Assembly (NCBI RefSeq): GCF_005518135.1
Contig: NZ_SULI01000007.1
Span: 62,001 to 126,000, forward strand
Direction: 5' to 3'
DNA length: 64,000 bases
From: Shimia litoralis
GTDB lineage: Bacteria > Pseudomonadota > Alphaproteobacteria > Rhodobacterales > Rhodobacteraceae
Position numbers and translations under genes: made by a program. The notes under the pieces are model-generated. The model was not told the origin of the DNA and did no database searches. It was given only the letters and a program-made list of their open reading frames with translations. Within the stretch, counting starts at the first letter, position 1. Every line of letters begins with the position of its first letter. Positions 27,923 to 36,856 of this stretch are shown piece by piece.

Positions 27923-28834
27923 CTAGAGCGCGATTTGCGTGCCTTGTGCCACTGGGAAGCCTCGCAAGAAGACCTCTGCATCCTGCGCTCCCTTGCCAGC
28001 TTTTTGCAAGCGCAACAATTGCACGGCGCCCTCGGCACAGCCCACAGTCAACGTATCATCCAGCACCATTCCCGCGGGACCCGCGCTTTGCGCAATACGC
28101 GACGCTAAAATTTTGACCCGCTGACCATTGATTTCACACCATGCGCCCGGAAATGCGGACAAACCACGAATTTGCCGATCGACCTCGACCGCAGACGCAG
28201 TCCAATCGATACGCGCCTCGGATTTATCGATTTTATGCGCATAGGTCACGCCTGCGTCAGGCTGAGACACCGCGACAAGCGCATCCAGTTGCCCAAGCGC
28301 CGTGACAATCGCCTGCGCCCCCATCACCGACAGCCGATCATGCAATGCGTCTGTGGTTTCGGTTGGCGCAATGTCGGTGTCTTCACACAGCAGAACCGGA
28401 CCTGTGTCCAGTCCCGCTTCCATTTGCATGATGCAGATGCCCGTTTTGGCGTCTCCGGCCATGATAGCCCGATGAATGGGGGCCGCGCCGCGCCACCGTG
28501 GCAATAGGCTCGCGTGAATATTCAAACAACCACGCGTCGGGGCATCAAGAATGGCCTGCGGCAAGATCAACCCATACGCCACCACAACAGCAATATCTGC
28601 GCCCAGCGCATCGAACTCGGCCTGTTCTTGTGCCCCCTTGAGAGACACGGGGTGACGCACATCTAACCCCAGCTCGAGGGCGCGGGCATGCACTGGCGTC
28701 GGTCGGTCCTTTTTACCACGCCCTGCAGGACGCGGAGGCTGGCAATAAACAGCTGCAATCTCGTGACCGGCCTGTACCAAGGCATCAAGAACGGGGACCG
28801 AAAACGCGGGCGTTCCCATAAAGACCAGCTTCAT
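27923..28834 (-). CDS. fmt: Methionyl-tRNA formyltransferase
   Basis: A 303-residue Fmt with the N-terminal [26 protein letters not shown] and the catalytic region [25 protein letters not shown] (Asn and His), then a C-terminal OB-like domain. It formylates initiator Met-tRNA. Its ATG overlaps the stop of the deformylase-like gene by 4 bp. The triplet def, deformylase-like, fmt forms one operon. Confidence 0.97.
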   Translation of the reverse strand: MKLVFMGTPAFSVPVLDALVQAGHEIAAVYCQPPRPAGRGKKDRPTPVHARALELGLDVRHPVSLKGAQEQAEFDALGADIAVVVAYGLILPQAILDAPTRGCLNIHASLLPRWRGAAPIHRAIMAGDAKTGICIMQMEAGLDTGPVLLCEDTDIAPTETTDALHDRLSVMGAQAIVTALGQLDALVAVSQPDAGVTYAHKIDKSEARIDWTASAVEVDRQIRGLSAFPGAWCEINGQRVKILASRIAQSAGPAGMVLDDTLTVGCAEGAVQLLRLQKAGKGAQDAEVFLRGFPVAQGTQIAL

Positions 28835-29325
28835 TGCAACTTCCTCGCCTTTTTGATCAGCATTTCGCGTTTGGTGCGGCTGAGATGATCAAAATACATT
28901 TTGCCATTGATATGGTCGATTTGGTGCTGAACGCTGGTCGCCCATAATCCGACAAAGTCTTTTTGCGCCTCTGCGCCGGTTTCATCCATATATTTCACCG
29001 TGAGCGCACGCGGTCTTGATATCACCGCCGATACGCCGGGCAAATTCGGGCTTGCCTCTTCGTGCTGGCGCGGCTCGATGGAGCGGTGCAATATTTCAGG
29101 GTTCGCCATACGAACCGCTTTGCCGCGTTCTTCGCTGGCATCGACAACAACAAGCCGCAGCATCACACCGATCTGATTGGCACCCATCCCTACTCCGGGC
29201 ATGGCCTCCATTGTGTCTATCAAATCTTGCCAGACCTGACGCACCTCGTCAGTGATCTCGTCGACCTTGGCCGAGGATGTGCGAAGCCGCTTGTCAGGCC
29301 ACGGAATACACTTGCGAACTGTCAT
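28831..29325 (-). CDS. Peptide deformylase-like protein with altered active site
   Basis: A 164-residue member of the deformylase family. The canonical motif I GxGLAAPQ is GVGMGANQ (44-51). Motif II EEGCLS is EEASPN (89-94), losing the metal-binding Cys. Motif III HExDH is HQIDH (134-138), losing the catalytic Glu while keeping both metal His. It should therefore be inactive as a deformylase. It lies between def and fmt, overlapping fmt. A role as a modulator of the active enzyme or ribosome binder is possible but unproven. Confidence 0.9.
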   Translation of the reverse strand: MTVRKCIPWPDKRLRTSSAKVDEITDEVRQVWQDLIDTMEAMPGVGMGANQIGVMLRLVVVDASEERGKAVRMANPEILHRSIEPRQHEEASPNLPGVSAVISRPRALTVKYMDETGAEAQKDFVGLWATSVQHQIDHINGKMYFDHLSRTKREMLIKKARKLQ

Positions 29326-29374
29326 GGTGACCTCCTGTGGTGCGGGGCATACACACCGAGCAGTTGATTTGAAA

Positions 29375-29884
29375 TCATGCGCTGCGCGCGCGCTCTCGTT
29401 TCATCTTTTGGGATTTTCGGGTCATCATCTGACGCTTCATCGGGCCAAGATAGTCAATGAACAGCTTGCCATTCAGATGGTCAATTTCATGCTGCACACA
29501 GGTTGCCCACAATCCGTCGAAATCTTTTTCCTGCGGTGTCCCGTTTTCATCCAACCAGCCCACACGCACCTCAGCGGGGCGCGTCACTTCGGCAAATTGC
29601 TCTGGGATCGACAGACAACCTTCTTCGTAGGTGTTCAGATCCTCCGAAGACGACAAGACTTCCGGATTGAACATCACCATCGGCTCGGGGTCACCATCTT
29701 TGATACAATCCAGCACGATCAATCGCTCGAGAACGCCAACTTGAGGCGCAGCCAGTCCAACGCCGGGGGCATCATACATGGTTGCAAGCATATTCTTGGC
29801 CAAAGCACGTAAATCATCGCTCAGATCAGGGACGGCAGTGCAGACCTTTTTGAGACGCGGGTCGGGGTGTATGAGAATGGGCAT
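29375..29884 (-). CDS. def: Peptide deformylase
   Basis: A 169-residue deformylase with all three motifs intact: GVGLAAPQ (41-48), EEGCLS (87-92, metal Cys90) and HEIDH (132-136). It removes the N-formyl group from nascent proteins. The start at 29884 (MPILIHPDPRLKK) fits the family and has GAAGG upstream; ATGs at 29899 and 29890 are alternatives. It heads the def, deformylase-like, fmt operon. Confidence 0.95.
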   Translation of the reverse strand: MPILIHPDPRLKKVCTAVPDLSDDLRALAKNMLATMYDAPGVGLAAPQVGVLERLIVLDCIKDGDPEPMVMFNPEVLSSSEDLNTYEEGCLSIPEQFAEVTRPAEVRVGWLDENGTPQEKDFDGLWATCVQHEIDHLNGKLFIDYLGPMKRQMMTRKSQKMKRERARSA

Positions 29885-29990
29885 AAGCATGGCCTTCATC
29901 TAGGACAAGCCGCCATTCAGTGCAACGCCCCTTGCAACGCGCGCGCATTTCGCTAGCGTCTGCGCGACAAAGACAACAGGAAGACATACC

Positions 29991-31163
29991 ATGAGTTTTG
30001 ACGAAATCATCAACCGCTTTGGCACGCATTCCGTAAAATGGGACATGATGGAGAAACTCTATGGTGTACCTGCCGACGACGGTTTGGCCATGTGGGTGGC
30101 GGATATGGATTTCCGCCCGCCCGCCTGTGTCACCGACGCGCTCAAGGGTATGACCGATCACGGCATCTATGGGTATTATGGTGACGAGACAGGTTATCGC
30201 GCTGCAATATGCTGGTGGATGCAGGAACGCCATAACTGGGCGGTCGACCCCAGCCATATTTTCACCACCCACGGTTTGGTAAATGGTACCGCGATCTGCG
30301 TCGATGCATACACCCAACCCGGTGACGGCATCGTGCTGTTTACACCCGTATATCATGCCTTTGCGCGGGTGATCCAAGCCGCTGGCCGTGAGGTGGTTGA
30401 ATGTCCGCTGGCCAATGTGGCTGGGCGATACGAGATGGATTTCGACGCCTATGACGCCATGATGACCGGCAACGAAAAAATGGTCATTCTGTGCTCACCC
30501 CACAACCCGGGCGGTCGCGTCTGGACACGCCAAGAGCTTCAGGATGTCGCCGATTTCGCCAAACGGCATGATCTTATTCTCGTGTCCGACGAAATTCACC
30601 ATGACCTTGTGTATCCCGGCAACACGCATATCGCGATGCCCTTGGTCGACGACAGCATTCTGGACCGGCTGGTGATGATGACCGCCACCACCAAGACCTT
30701 TAATATCGCAGGCAGCCATTCTGGAAACGTCATCATCCCCGATGATGCATTGCGCGCACGTTTCGCAGCTCGCATGGCGGCACTCGGATTGTCGCCAAAC
30801 TCTTTTGGACTTTATATGGCCGAAGCCGCCTATAGCCCAGAGGGGGCCAAATGGGTGGATGGTCTGGTTCAATACCTAGATGGAAACCGGAAAATTCTGG
30901 ATGACGCGCTCAATCGTATTCCCGGGGTAAAATCCATGCCGCTAGAGGCGACCTATCTAAGCTGGGTCGACTTTGCAGGCACCGGCATGGCTGAATCCGA
31001 AGTGTTGGAGCGCGTCCAAAACACGGCACGGATCGCCCCAAACCACGGTTATACCTTTGGTCAAGGCGGCGACACATTCTTGCGTTTCAACATCGCAACC
31101 CCCCGCGCCTTGGTCGAACAAGCTGCAGAGCGTCTAAAGGATGCGTTTTCCGACCTTCAGTGA
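29991..31163 (+). CDS. PatB/MalY-type pyridoxal phosphate C-S lyase
   Basis: A 390-residue fold type I PLP enzyme: FDEIINRFGTHSVKWDMM and ADMDFRPPACVTDAL are typical of the PatB/MalY cystathionine beta-lyase group, with LCSPHNPGGRVW and the PLP Lys in TATTKTFNIAGSH. It probably cleaves cystathionine or other cysteine S-conjugates to give pyruvate, ammonia and a thiol. It is monocistronic and ends at a symmetric terminator. Confidence 0.9.
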   Translation: MSFDEIINRFGTHSVKWDMMEKLYGVPADDGLAMWVADMDFRPPACVTDALKGMTDHGIYGYYGDETGYRAAICWWMQERHNWAVDPSHIFTTHGLVNGTAICVDAYTQPGDGIVLFTPVYHAFARVIQAAGREVVECPLANVAGRYEMDFDAYDAMMTGNEKMVILCSPHNPGGRVWTRQELQDVADFAKRHDLILVSDEIHHDLVYPGNTHIAMPLVDDSILDRLVMMTATTKTFNIAGSHSGNVIIPDDALRARFAARMAALGLSPNSFGLYMAEAAYSPEGAKWVDGLVQYLDGNRKILDDALNRIPGVKSMPLEATYLSWVDFAGTGMAESEVLERVQNTARIAPNHGYTFGQGGDTFLRFNIATPRALVEQAAERLKDAFSDLQ

Positions 31164-31168
31164 TCTAA

Positions 31169-31198
31169 CATGATGCCCCGCGATCGCGGGGCATCATG
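31169..31198. terminator. Perfect 30-bp palindromic terminator
   Basis: Each 15-bp half is the exact reverse complement of the other (centre between 31183 and 31184; core GCCCCGCGATCGCGGGGC). It lies between the convergent lyase gene and the 117-residue hypothetical gene and can act on both strands. Confidence 0.65.
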
Positions 31199-31201
31199 CT
31201 T

Positions 31202-31555
31202 TCAGGTTTGATCCGACAACAGCGCAATCGGGGCATTTTCGCCACGATAAAAATCAAGCGGAGCACGATCCGCAGCCGCTGTAGATCGTTTGAAATCATA
31301 ATGCATAAGATCACCATCTTCTTCAGATGCCACGATCAGACATTGGTAGATGTGGCGGCCGCCATCAAACAGGTCAACCAGCCCACGCAAATGCGGGGCA
31401 TCCTCTACATCCAAGGTAAAGCCGTCTTCGCGAAACTTGAGAACGCGAAAACTACGGCCATTTGCTTCGACACGCATCTTGCTCGCTTTTTTCAAGCTTT
31501 TCTTGCGGGCGTTGTCCAGTCCAGCCTGGACGTCTTTTGGCAAATATGTGGTCAC
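31202..31555 (-). CDS. Conserved hypothetical protein
   Basis: A 117-residue soluble protein beginning TTYLPKDVQAGLDNARKKSLKKASKMRVEANGR, rich in basic residues at the N-terminus and then compact beta-like sequence (FRVLKFREDGFTLDVEDAP, DLFDGGRHIYQCLIV). I recognise no domain. The GTG at 31555 has GGAGG upstream and is preferred over ATGs at 31567 and 31606. Short convergent spacing separates it from the C-S lyase. Confidence 0.7.
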   Translation of the reverse strand: MTTYLPKDVQAGLDNARKKSLKKASKMRVEANGRSFRVLKFREDGFTLDVEDAPHLRGLVDLFDGGRHIYQCLIVASEEDGDLMHYDFKRSTAAADRAPLDFYRGENAPIALLSDQT

Positions 31556-31725
31556 AAGCGCCTCCATTCCTAACCGTAGGGTTGGCGACCATCCGATTCT
31601 GGTCAAGCCATGTTTTCATGACATCCCGATATATGTGCGTGTGCGCGCAAGTGACTTGCGCTGTGTTGCGTTTAAAGCGCACCTGCTCTGAGCTATGTTA
31701 CAAGCAAGCGAAAAGGAGATACGCG

Positions 31726-32700
31726 ATGGGGCTCTTGGTGGACGGAACTTGGACCGACGCTTGGTATGATACCAAAAACAACGGCGGAAAATTTGTGCGC
31801 GCAGCATCACAATTTCGCAACTGGATCACGCCCGACGGATCAGCCGGACCATCAGGGGGAGACGGGTTTCAGGCACAAAGTGGCCGATATCATCTGTATG
31901 TGTCTTATGCCTGCCCGTGGGCGCATCGCACGCTGATCTTTCGGTCCTTGAAAGGTCTCGAACCTCACATCAGCATCTCGGCCGTACATCCCGAAATGCT
32001 TGGGGATGGCTGGACCTTTCAAACCGATACAGACGGGGCCACGGGGGATACCCTTTATCAAAAGGAATTTGCCCACCAGATATATACGCGGGCCGACCCC
32101 GCCTATTCGGGGCGCGTGACGGTCCCTATTCTTTGGGACAAAGAGCGTAACACGATTGTCTCAAATGAAAGCGCCGAAATCATCCGCATGTTCAACAGTG
32201 CCTTTGACGCGGTGACAGGCAACACCACGGACTATTGGCCCGAAAACGATCGCAACGCCATCGAAGACGTGAATATGCGCATCTATGACACCTTCAACAA
32301 TGGCGTCTACAAGTGCGGGTTTGCGACCAGTCAAGCCGCCTATGACACTGCGATTGGTCCACTTTTTGATACGTTGGATTGGCTCGAAGAACGTCTATCG
32401 CATACGCGCTATCTCATGGGTGCACGTCTGACCGAAGCCGACTGGCGTCTATTCACAACCCTCATCCGATTTGATCCTGTGTATCACCTGCACTTTAAAT
32501 GTAATCGCAAACGCTTGATCGATTACCCCAACCTATGGGCGTATACCCGTGATCTGTTCCAACATTCAGGGGGCGCGCAGACTGTGAACTTTGCCCATAT
32601 TGTCCGCCATTATCATTTCAGCCATGACACGATTAACCCGTACAGGATTATTCCGATCAATCCCGATCTAGACCATTGGGCGCCGCATCACAGAGGTTAG
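31726..32700 (+). CDS. Glutathionyl-hydroquinone reductase (YqjG/ECM4-type glutathione transferase)
   Basis: A 324-residue GST of the xi class. The active-site segment SYACPWAHRTLIF includes the Cys-Pro-Trp motif, with downstream VPILWDKERNTIVSNESAEIIRM for the glutathione Glu-Ser pair, and a C-terminal helical domain with LTEADWRLFTTLIRFD. Such enzymes reduce glutathionyl-hydroquinones. AAGGAGAT precedes the ATG at 31726. A longer frame upstream is a shadow. Confidence 0.91.
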   Translation: MGLLVDGTWTDAWYDTKNNGGKFVRAASQFRNWITPDGSAGPSGGDGFQAQSGRYHLYVSYACPWAHRTLIFRSLKGLEPHISISAVHPEMLGDGWTFQTDTDGATGDTLYQKEFAHQIYTRADPAYSGRVTVPILWDKERNTIVSNESAEIIRMFNSAFDAVTGNTTDYWPENDRNAIEDVNMRIYDTFNNGVYKCGFATSQAAYDTAIGPLFDTLDWLEERLSHTRYLMGARLTEADWRLFTTLIRFDPVYHLHFKCNRKRLIDYPNLWAYTRDLFQHSGGAQTVNFAHIVRHYHFSHDTINPYRIIPINPDLDHWAPHHRG

Positions 32701-32738
32701 AACACGTCGCCAAAATCTGCGGATGGGGTTGAAATTTC

Positions 32739-33128
32739 TTACGAGGTTTTCACCTCACCCGGCACATCGTCAGGCATACCGTAATGTGCCACCATCGCCG
32801 CCAAATCTTCTGGCGGCGTGCCTGTTTGCACAAACGCACATGCATTTGCACTGTGATTGAAAATCGATCCATCGGAAAAGAACGAGGTGTTGGTGACAAA
32901 GATCACACGTGCGTCAGGTCGCCGGTAACTGGCAAAGTCCGCAATGGCCAGCGCGCCCCCTTCTTCCAAGACCAGATTCACAACCAAAATATCATAGGGC
33001 CGCATACACAGGGCGCGGATCGCGCTGGATTGTCCGTCTACCCGATCAACTTGGGCACCTTGGCGCTGAATATACCGTTGCCAGATTCGGCCCAAGTCCG
33101 GGTCTGTCTCGACAATCAGAACGCGCAT
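32739..33128 (-). CDS. Stand-alone receiver-like protein lacking the phospho-acceptor Asp
   Basis: A 129-residue response-regulator fold starting MRVLIVETDPDLGRIW, which carries the acidic pocket (Glu7, Asp9). The phospho-acceptor position is Asn51 (YDILVVNLVLEEGG). The conserved Lys before the last strand also looks changed (FVQTGTPPEDL). No output domain follows. It should not be phosphorylated in the standard way, so it may act as a constitutive or binding partner. A good AGGGGAAACAC site precedes the ATG. No kinase is adjacent. Confidence 0.78.
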   Translation of the reverse strand: MRVLIVETDPDLGRIWQRYIQRQGAQVDRVDGQSSAIRALCMRPYDILVVNLVLEEGGALAIADFASYRRPDARVIFVTNTSFFSDGSIFNHSANACAFVQTGTPPEDLAAMVAHYGMPDDVPGEVKTS

Positions 33129-33302
33129 GTGTTTCCCCTGATGAATTTCCGCACAAACCCGCTGGCTCGGACGGAACGTGGCGATCTCTAAAACTCCTAA
33201 CAATTGGTTAATGATTGCTTAACAGGGCGCTAACATCGAACCCAATCTTGCCAAACACGCGGTTTTCCGCTTGAACAAGCCCAACACAGTTCGGAGTCGC
33301 CC

Positions 33303-34259
33303 ATGCAGAGCCACAAGACAAGAGACCACGGTGGTGGGTTGGATGCAGCCATCGCACGATGGGGCGGAACGCGAGCAGGCTGGATTGATCTGTCGACAGG
33401 GATCAACCCGCACCCCTATCCGGTGACCCAATTTCCAGGGTATGCTTGGACCATGCTGCCCGATCAATCAGCCCAAGACGACCTTTTGACAGCCGCGCGC
33501 AGCTTTTGGAAAGTGCCGCAAGACGCCGCTATCTTGGCCGCTCCGGGCGCGTCGGCGTTGATTGCGCGAATTCCAGCCTTGGCCCCTGCCGGATGCGTGG
33601 ATATTCCCACTCCGACCTACAACGAACATGCCGCTGCGTTTGTTGGTCAGGGCTGGCGCTTGGCCCAAACGCCCCATGCCTGCGATAAAGCTGATGCGCG
33701 CGTTCTGGTGCACCCCAACAATCCAACGGGACGACTCTGGTCGCAAGACGAAGCCTGCGCCCCGCTTACGGTCATCGACGAAAGCTTTTGTGACGTCACA
33801 CCGGACGCCAGCTTGATACGCGAAACGACACAACCCGGCCGTATTGTTTTGAAAAGCTTTGGCAAATTTTGGGGACTAGCCGGAGTGCGTTTGGGGTTTG
33901 CGATTGCGTTGCCCGACACCATCCAGCGTCTGACCGACCTGTGCGGGCCTTGGGCCACATCAGGCCCGGCATTACACATCGGCGCCAAAGCCTTGGGTGA
34001 TACGACATGGGCCTCTGATACCCGGACGCGCCTTGCAACAGATGCAACACGCCTTGACGATTTGATGCTGTCTCATGGTGCGGCCTTGGCGGGCGGTACG
34101 TCTCTGTTTCGCCTGTACGAAGTCGATGACGCCACCGCCTGGCAATCCAAGCTCGCCAAAGCACATATCTGGTCACGCGTCTTTCCATACTCCAAAACAT
34201 ATTTGCGTCTTGGACTTCCTGCATCTGATCAATGGTCACAACTCGAGGCTGCGCTATGA
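33303..34259 (+). CDS. cobC: Threonine-phosphate decarboxylase / CobC aminotransferase-like protein
   Basis: A 318-residue fold type I PLP enzyme with N-terminal [14 protein letters not shown] and [13 protein letters not shown], typical of CobC/CobD, then [22 protein letters not shown] and the PLP Lys in [16 protein letters not shown]. In cobalamin synthesis it makes the aminopropanol phosphate arm. It overlaps cobD by 4 bp (ATGA), confirming the pathway context. Confidence 0.91.
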   Translation: MQSHKTRDHGGGLDAAIARWGGTRAGWIDLSTGINPHPYPVTQFPGYAWTMLPDQSAQDDLLTAARSFWKVPQDAAILAAPGASALIARIPALAPAGCVDIPTPTYNEHAAAFVGQGWRLAQTPHACDKADARVLVHPNNPTGRLWSQDEACAPLTVIDESFCDVTPDASLIRETTQPGRIVLKSFGKFWGLAGVRLGFAIALPDTIQRLTDLCGPWATSGPALHIGAKALGDTTWASDTRTRLATDATRLDDLMLSHGAALAGGTSLFRLYEVDDATAWQSKLAKAHIWSRVFPYSKTYLRLGLPASDQWSQLEAAL

Positions 34260-35164
34260 ACACTGCCCTGATTTTGCTTTTTGCCCTCATTCTTGATGCT
34301 CTCATTGGCGAGCCACGGTGGCTCTGGACGCGGGTGCCACATCCATCTGTGTTAATGGGCCGTCTGATTGCAGAGGCAGACACACGTTTCAATCTTGGCG
34401 ATATGCGCAAGCTCAAAGGCCTGTTGGTTATCTTGGGTCTGGTGGTCGCCATGGGGCTTCTTGGGAACATCATCGCGTTCTTTGGCTGGCTTCCCGAAAT
34501 CTTGATTGTCGCCATTCTGTTGGCCCAGCGCTCGCTGGTGTCGCACGTTCAGGCGGTTGGGGACGGCTTGCGTATTTCGCTGGGGGATGGACGCCGTGCC
34601 GTGGCCCAGATCGTCAGCCGTGACACCGCCCATATGAACAAAAGCGACGTCTCGCGGTCGGCCATCGAGTCCGCAGCGGAGAACCTGTCAGATGGCGTGA
34701 TTGCGCCCGCATTTTGGTTCTTAGTGGGCGGATTGCCAGGGCTGTTGATCTATAAGGTTGTGAACACCGCAGACAGCATGATCGGATATCGCACCGAACG
34801 GCACGTGGATTTCGGTTGGGCCGCCGCACGTCTGGATGACCTTTTGAACTGGATCCCTGCGCGGCTCACCGCGTTTCTGATCGCTGCGACCCACCATGGC
34901 GTCAGACATTGGCGCGACATCAAACAAGACGCGAAATTGCATCGGTCGCCAAATGCAGGCTGGCCGGAATCCGCAATGGCACGTGCGCTGAATATCGCGA
35001 TTGCTGGCCCGCGATCTTATGATGGCAAGCTACAGGATTTTCCGTTTGTGAACCCGATGGGGCGCAAAGACCTTGGGCCGGACGACATTGATGCGGCCAG
35101 TGCTTCGCTGTGGCGTGCTTGGGCCGTACTTGTGATATTTGCCGTCCTTCTGAGTCCATTTTAG
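34256..35164 (+). CDS. cobD: Adenosylcobinamide-phosphate synthase (CbiB/CobD)
   Basis: A 302-residue membrane protein with the CbiB signature [44 protein letters not shown] and [14 protein letters not shown]. It attaches aminopropanol or its phosphate to cobyrate, the step following CobC. About four hydrophobic segments are seen. The pair cobC-cobD stands apart from other cobalamin genes here, and no B12 riboswitch was seen upstream of them. Confidence 0.93.
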   Translation: MNTALILLFALILDALIGEPRWLWTRVPHPSVLMGRLIAEADTRFNLGDMRKLKGLLVILGLVVAMGLLGNIIAFFGWLPEILIVAILLAQRSLVSHVQAVGDGLRISLGDGRRAVAQIVSRDTAHMNKSDVSRSAIESAAENLSDGVIAPAFWFLVGGLPGLLIYKVVNTADSMIGYRTERHVDFGWAAARLDDLLNWIPARLTAFLIAATHHGVRHWRDIKQDAKLHRSPNAGWPESAMARALNIAIAGPRSYDGKLQDFPFVNPMGRKDLGPDDIDAASASLWRAWAVLVIFAVLLSPF

Positions 35165-35225
35165 AATGGCTTGTGCCCCGCGCGGGACCTGCTAACGTTT
35201 TGAACATATTGATTTCGAGGTTTCT

Positions 35226-36395
35226 ATGCGTCTAATTCCACTTCTCGCCGCTCTGGTTCTGAGCGCACATACAGCGACCGCTGCCACACAGTGCGGAGGG
35301 TCCTTTAACGGATTCGTCAAAGGCCTCAAGAGAGAAGCCATCGCAAACGGTCATTCGAAATCAACCGTGAATGCGTTCTTTGCCAATGTGAAAAAAGATC
35401 CCAAAACCCTTAAGGCTGACCGCTCTCAGGGTGTGTTCCAAATGCCGTTTATCGATTTCTCTCGACGTTTGATCAGCAAAAACCGCATTGATGTCGGGAA
35501 GTCAAAAGCGAAGACCTACAGCAGTACGTTTGACCGGATCGAACGCAACTATGGCGTATCACGTGGCGTGCTTCTCGCGTTTTGGGCCTTTGAGACCGAT
35601 TACGGCGCATTCCAAGGCGATTTTAATACGCTCAACTCGCTGGTCACGCTCTCGCATGACTGCCGCCGCCCCGAACTCTTTCGTCCACAGGTTTTTGCCG
35701 CACTGGAACTGTATGAAAACGGTGATTTCAGCCCGACAAAAACCACGGGCGCATGGGCTGGCGAAATCGGCATGGTACAAATGTTGCCAAAAGACATCCT
35801 TGAAAATGGCGTGGATGGTGATGGCGACGGCAAGGTCCGCCTGAAAACGTCCCCACAGGATGCCCTGATGTCGGGCGGCAACATGTTGAAACAACTTGGG
35901 TGGCGCGCGGGAGAGCCGTGGCTTCAGGAAGTATCCGTACCCAAGAATCTTGATTGGTCAAAATCGGGATTGAACCATTCTATGAAAGCGTCTGAATGGG
36001 CACGCATGGGCGTCAAACCTCGTCAGGGGAAGCTCCCAAATCTGCAAGCATCCCTGCTATTGCCGCAAGGACGTAAAGGTCCGGCCTTTTTGGCGTATCC
36101 AAATTTCCGCGTCTATTTTGAATGGAACAAGAGCTTTGTGTACGTAACTACAGCGGCCTACTTTGCCACCCGTCTGGAGGGGGCAAAATCATACGTGGCC
36201 GGAAATCCGGACCCTGCATTTAACGGCAACCAAATGAAATCCCTTCAGAAGAAACTTAAGGCGCATGGTCATGACGTCGGCAAAGTTGATGGAATTCTTG
36301 GGGCCAAGACACGTGCAGCCGTTCAAAAAGAGCAAATTCGCCTTGGCCTTCCGGCCGATGCATGGCCGACAGCTCAACTGATGAACAAGCTGTAA
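35226..36395 (+). CDS. Lytic murein transglycosylase, MltB family
   Basis: A 389-residue secreted protein: signal peptide to about residue 20, then an SLT_2 domain with the catalytic Glu123 in LAFWAFETDYGAFQG and GEIGMVQMLPKDILENGVDGDGDG, and a C-terminal PG_binding_1 domain (GNQMKSLQKKLKAHGHDVGKVDGILGAKTRAAVQ). It cleaves peptidoglycan with 1,6-anhydro product. No lipobox is seen, so it is periplasmic. Confidence 0.93.
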   Translation: MRLIPLLAALVLSAHTATAATQCGGSFNGFVKGLKREAIANGHSKSTVNAFFANVKKDPKTLKADRSQGVFQMPFIDFSRRLISKNRIDVGKSKAKTYSSTFDRIERNYGVSRGVLLAFWAFETDYGAFQGDFNTLNSLVTLSHDCRRPELFRPQVFAALELYENGDFSPTKTTGAWAGEIGMVQMLPKDILENGVDGDGDGKVRLKTSPQDALMSGGNMLKQLGWRAGEPWLQEVSVPKNLDWSKSGLNHSMKASEWARMGVKPRQGKLPNLQASLLLPQGRKGPAFLAYPNFRVYFEWNKSFVYVTTAAYFATRLEGAKSYVAGNPDPAFNGNQMKSLQKKLKAHGHDVGKVDGILGAKTRAAVQKEQIRLGLPADAWPTAQLMNKL

Positions 36396-36440
36396 GTCGC
36401 ATGCGCTGGCTCAAAGCCGCGCGGTATCGAAATATGCGCG

Positions 36441-36791
36441 TTAGGGGCGTACGGGAAACCGCTCGCCCTTTTCGGTTAAAAGCACCAAACGCCCGTCATT
36501 CCGGACAAATCGATCACATCGCAACGTTCCGGTGACAAAGGTCACACAGACCAGCCCTGCGTCGCCGACTTCATAGTGCCCTTCCCAAAGCCCACCGCCG
36601 CCATAGGTATAGGAATAGGTTCCGTCCGAGCCGAATACCGATGTCCCGCCGTCGTAATACTCGATCTTCTGTCCCGAAAGCGCTTGCTGCAAACCTTCGG
36701 CATCAAACAGCACATCGCTTTCCCTCAGGCGCCAGTCTTGCGCCAGCACCGGGTCTGCCAAAAACAATGTCGCACAAATCAGTTTCCACAT
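36441..36791 (-). CDS. Hypothetical secreted protein
   Basis: A 116-residue protein with a signal peptide (KLICATLFLADPVLAQ) and a small Tyr/Gly-rich beta-like region (FGSDGTYSYTYGGGGLWEGHYEVGDAGLVCVTF). I recognise no family. Two Cys (in VCVTF and LRCDRF) could form a disulfide in the periplasm. It stands between the transglycosylase and the Tm-1-like gene. Confidence 0.68.
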   Translation of the reverse strand: MWKLICATLFLADPVLAQDWRLRESDVLFDAEGLQQALSGQKIEYYDGGTSVFGSDGTYSYTYGGGGLWEGHYEVGDAGLVCVTFVTGTLRCDRFVRNDGRLVLLTEKGERFPVRP

Positions 36792-36856
36792 AGCGATCTC
36801 CTTACAACAGACACTATGGCAAATCGCTTGTCGCTGCTGTCACGAAGCAGTGAGCA

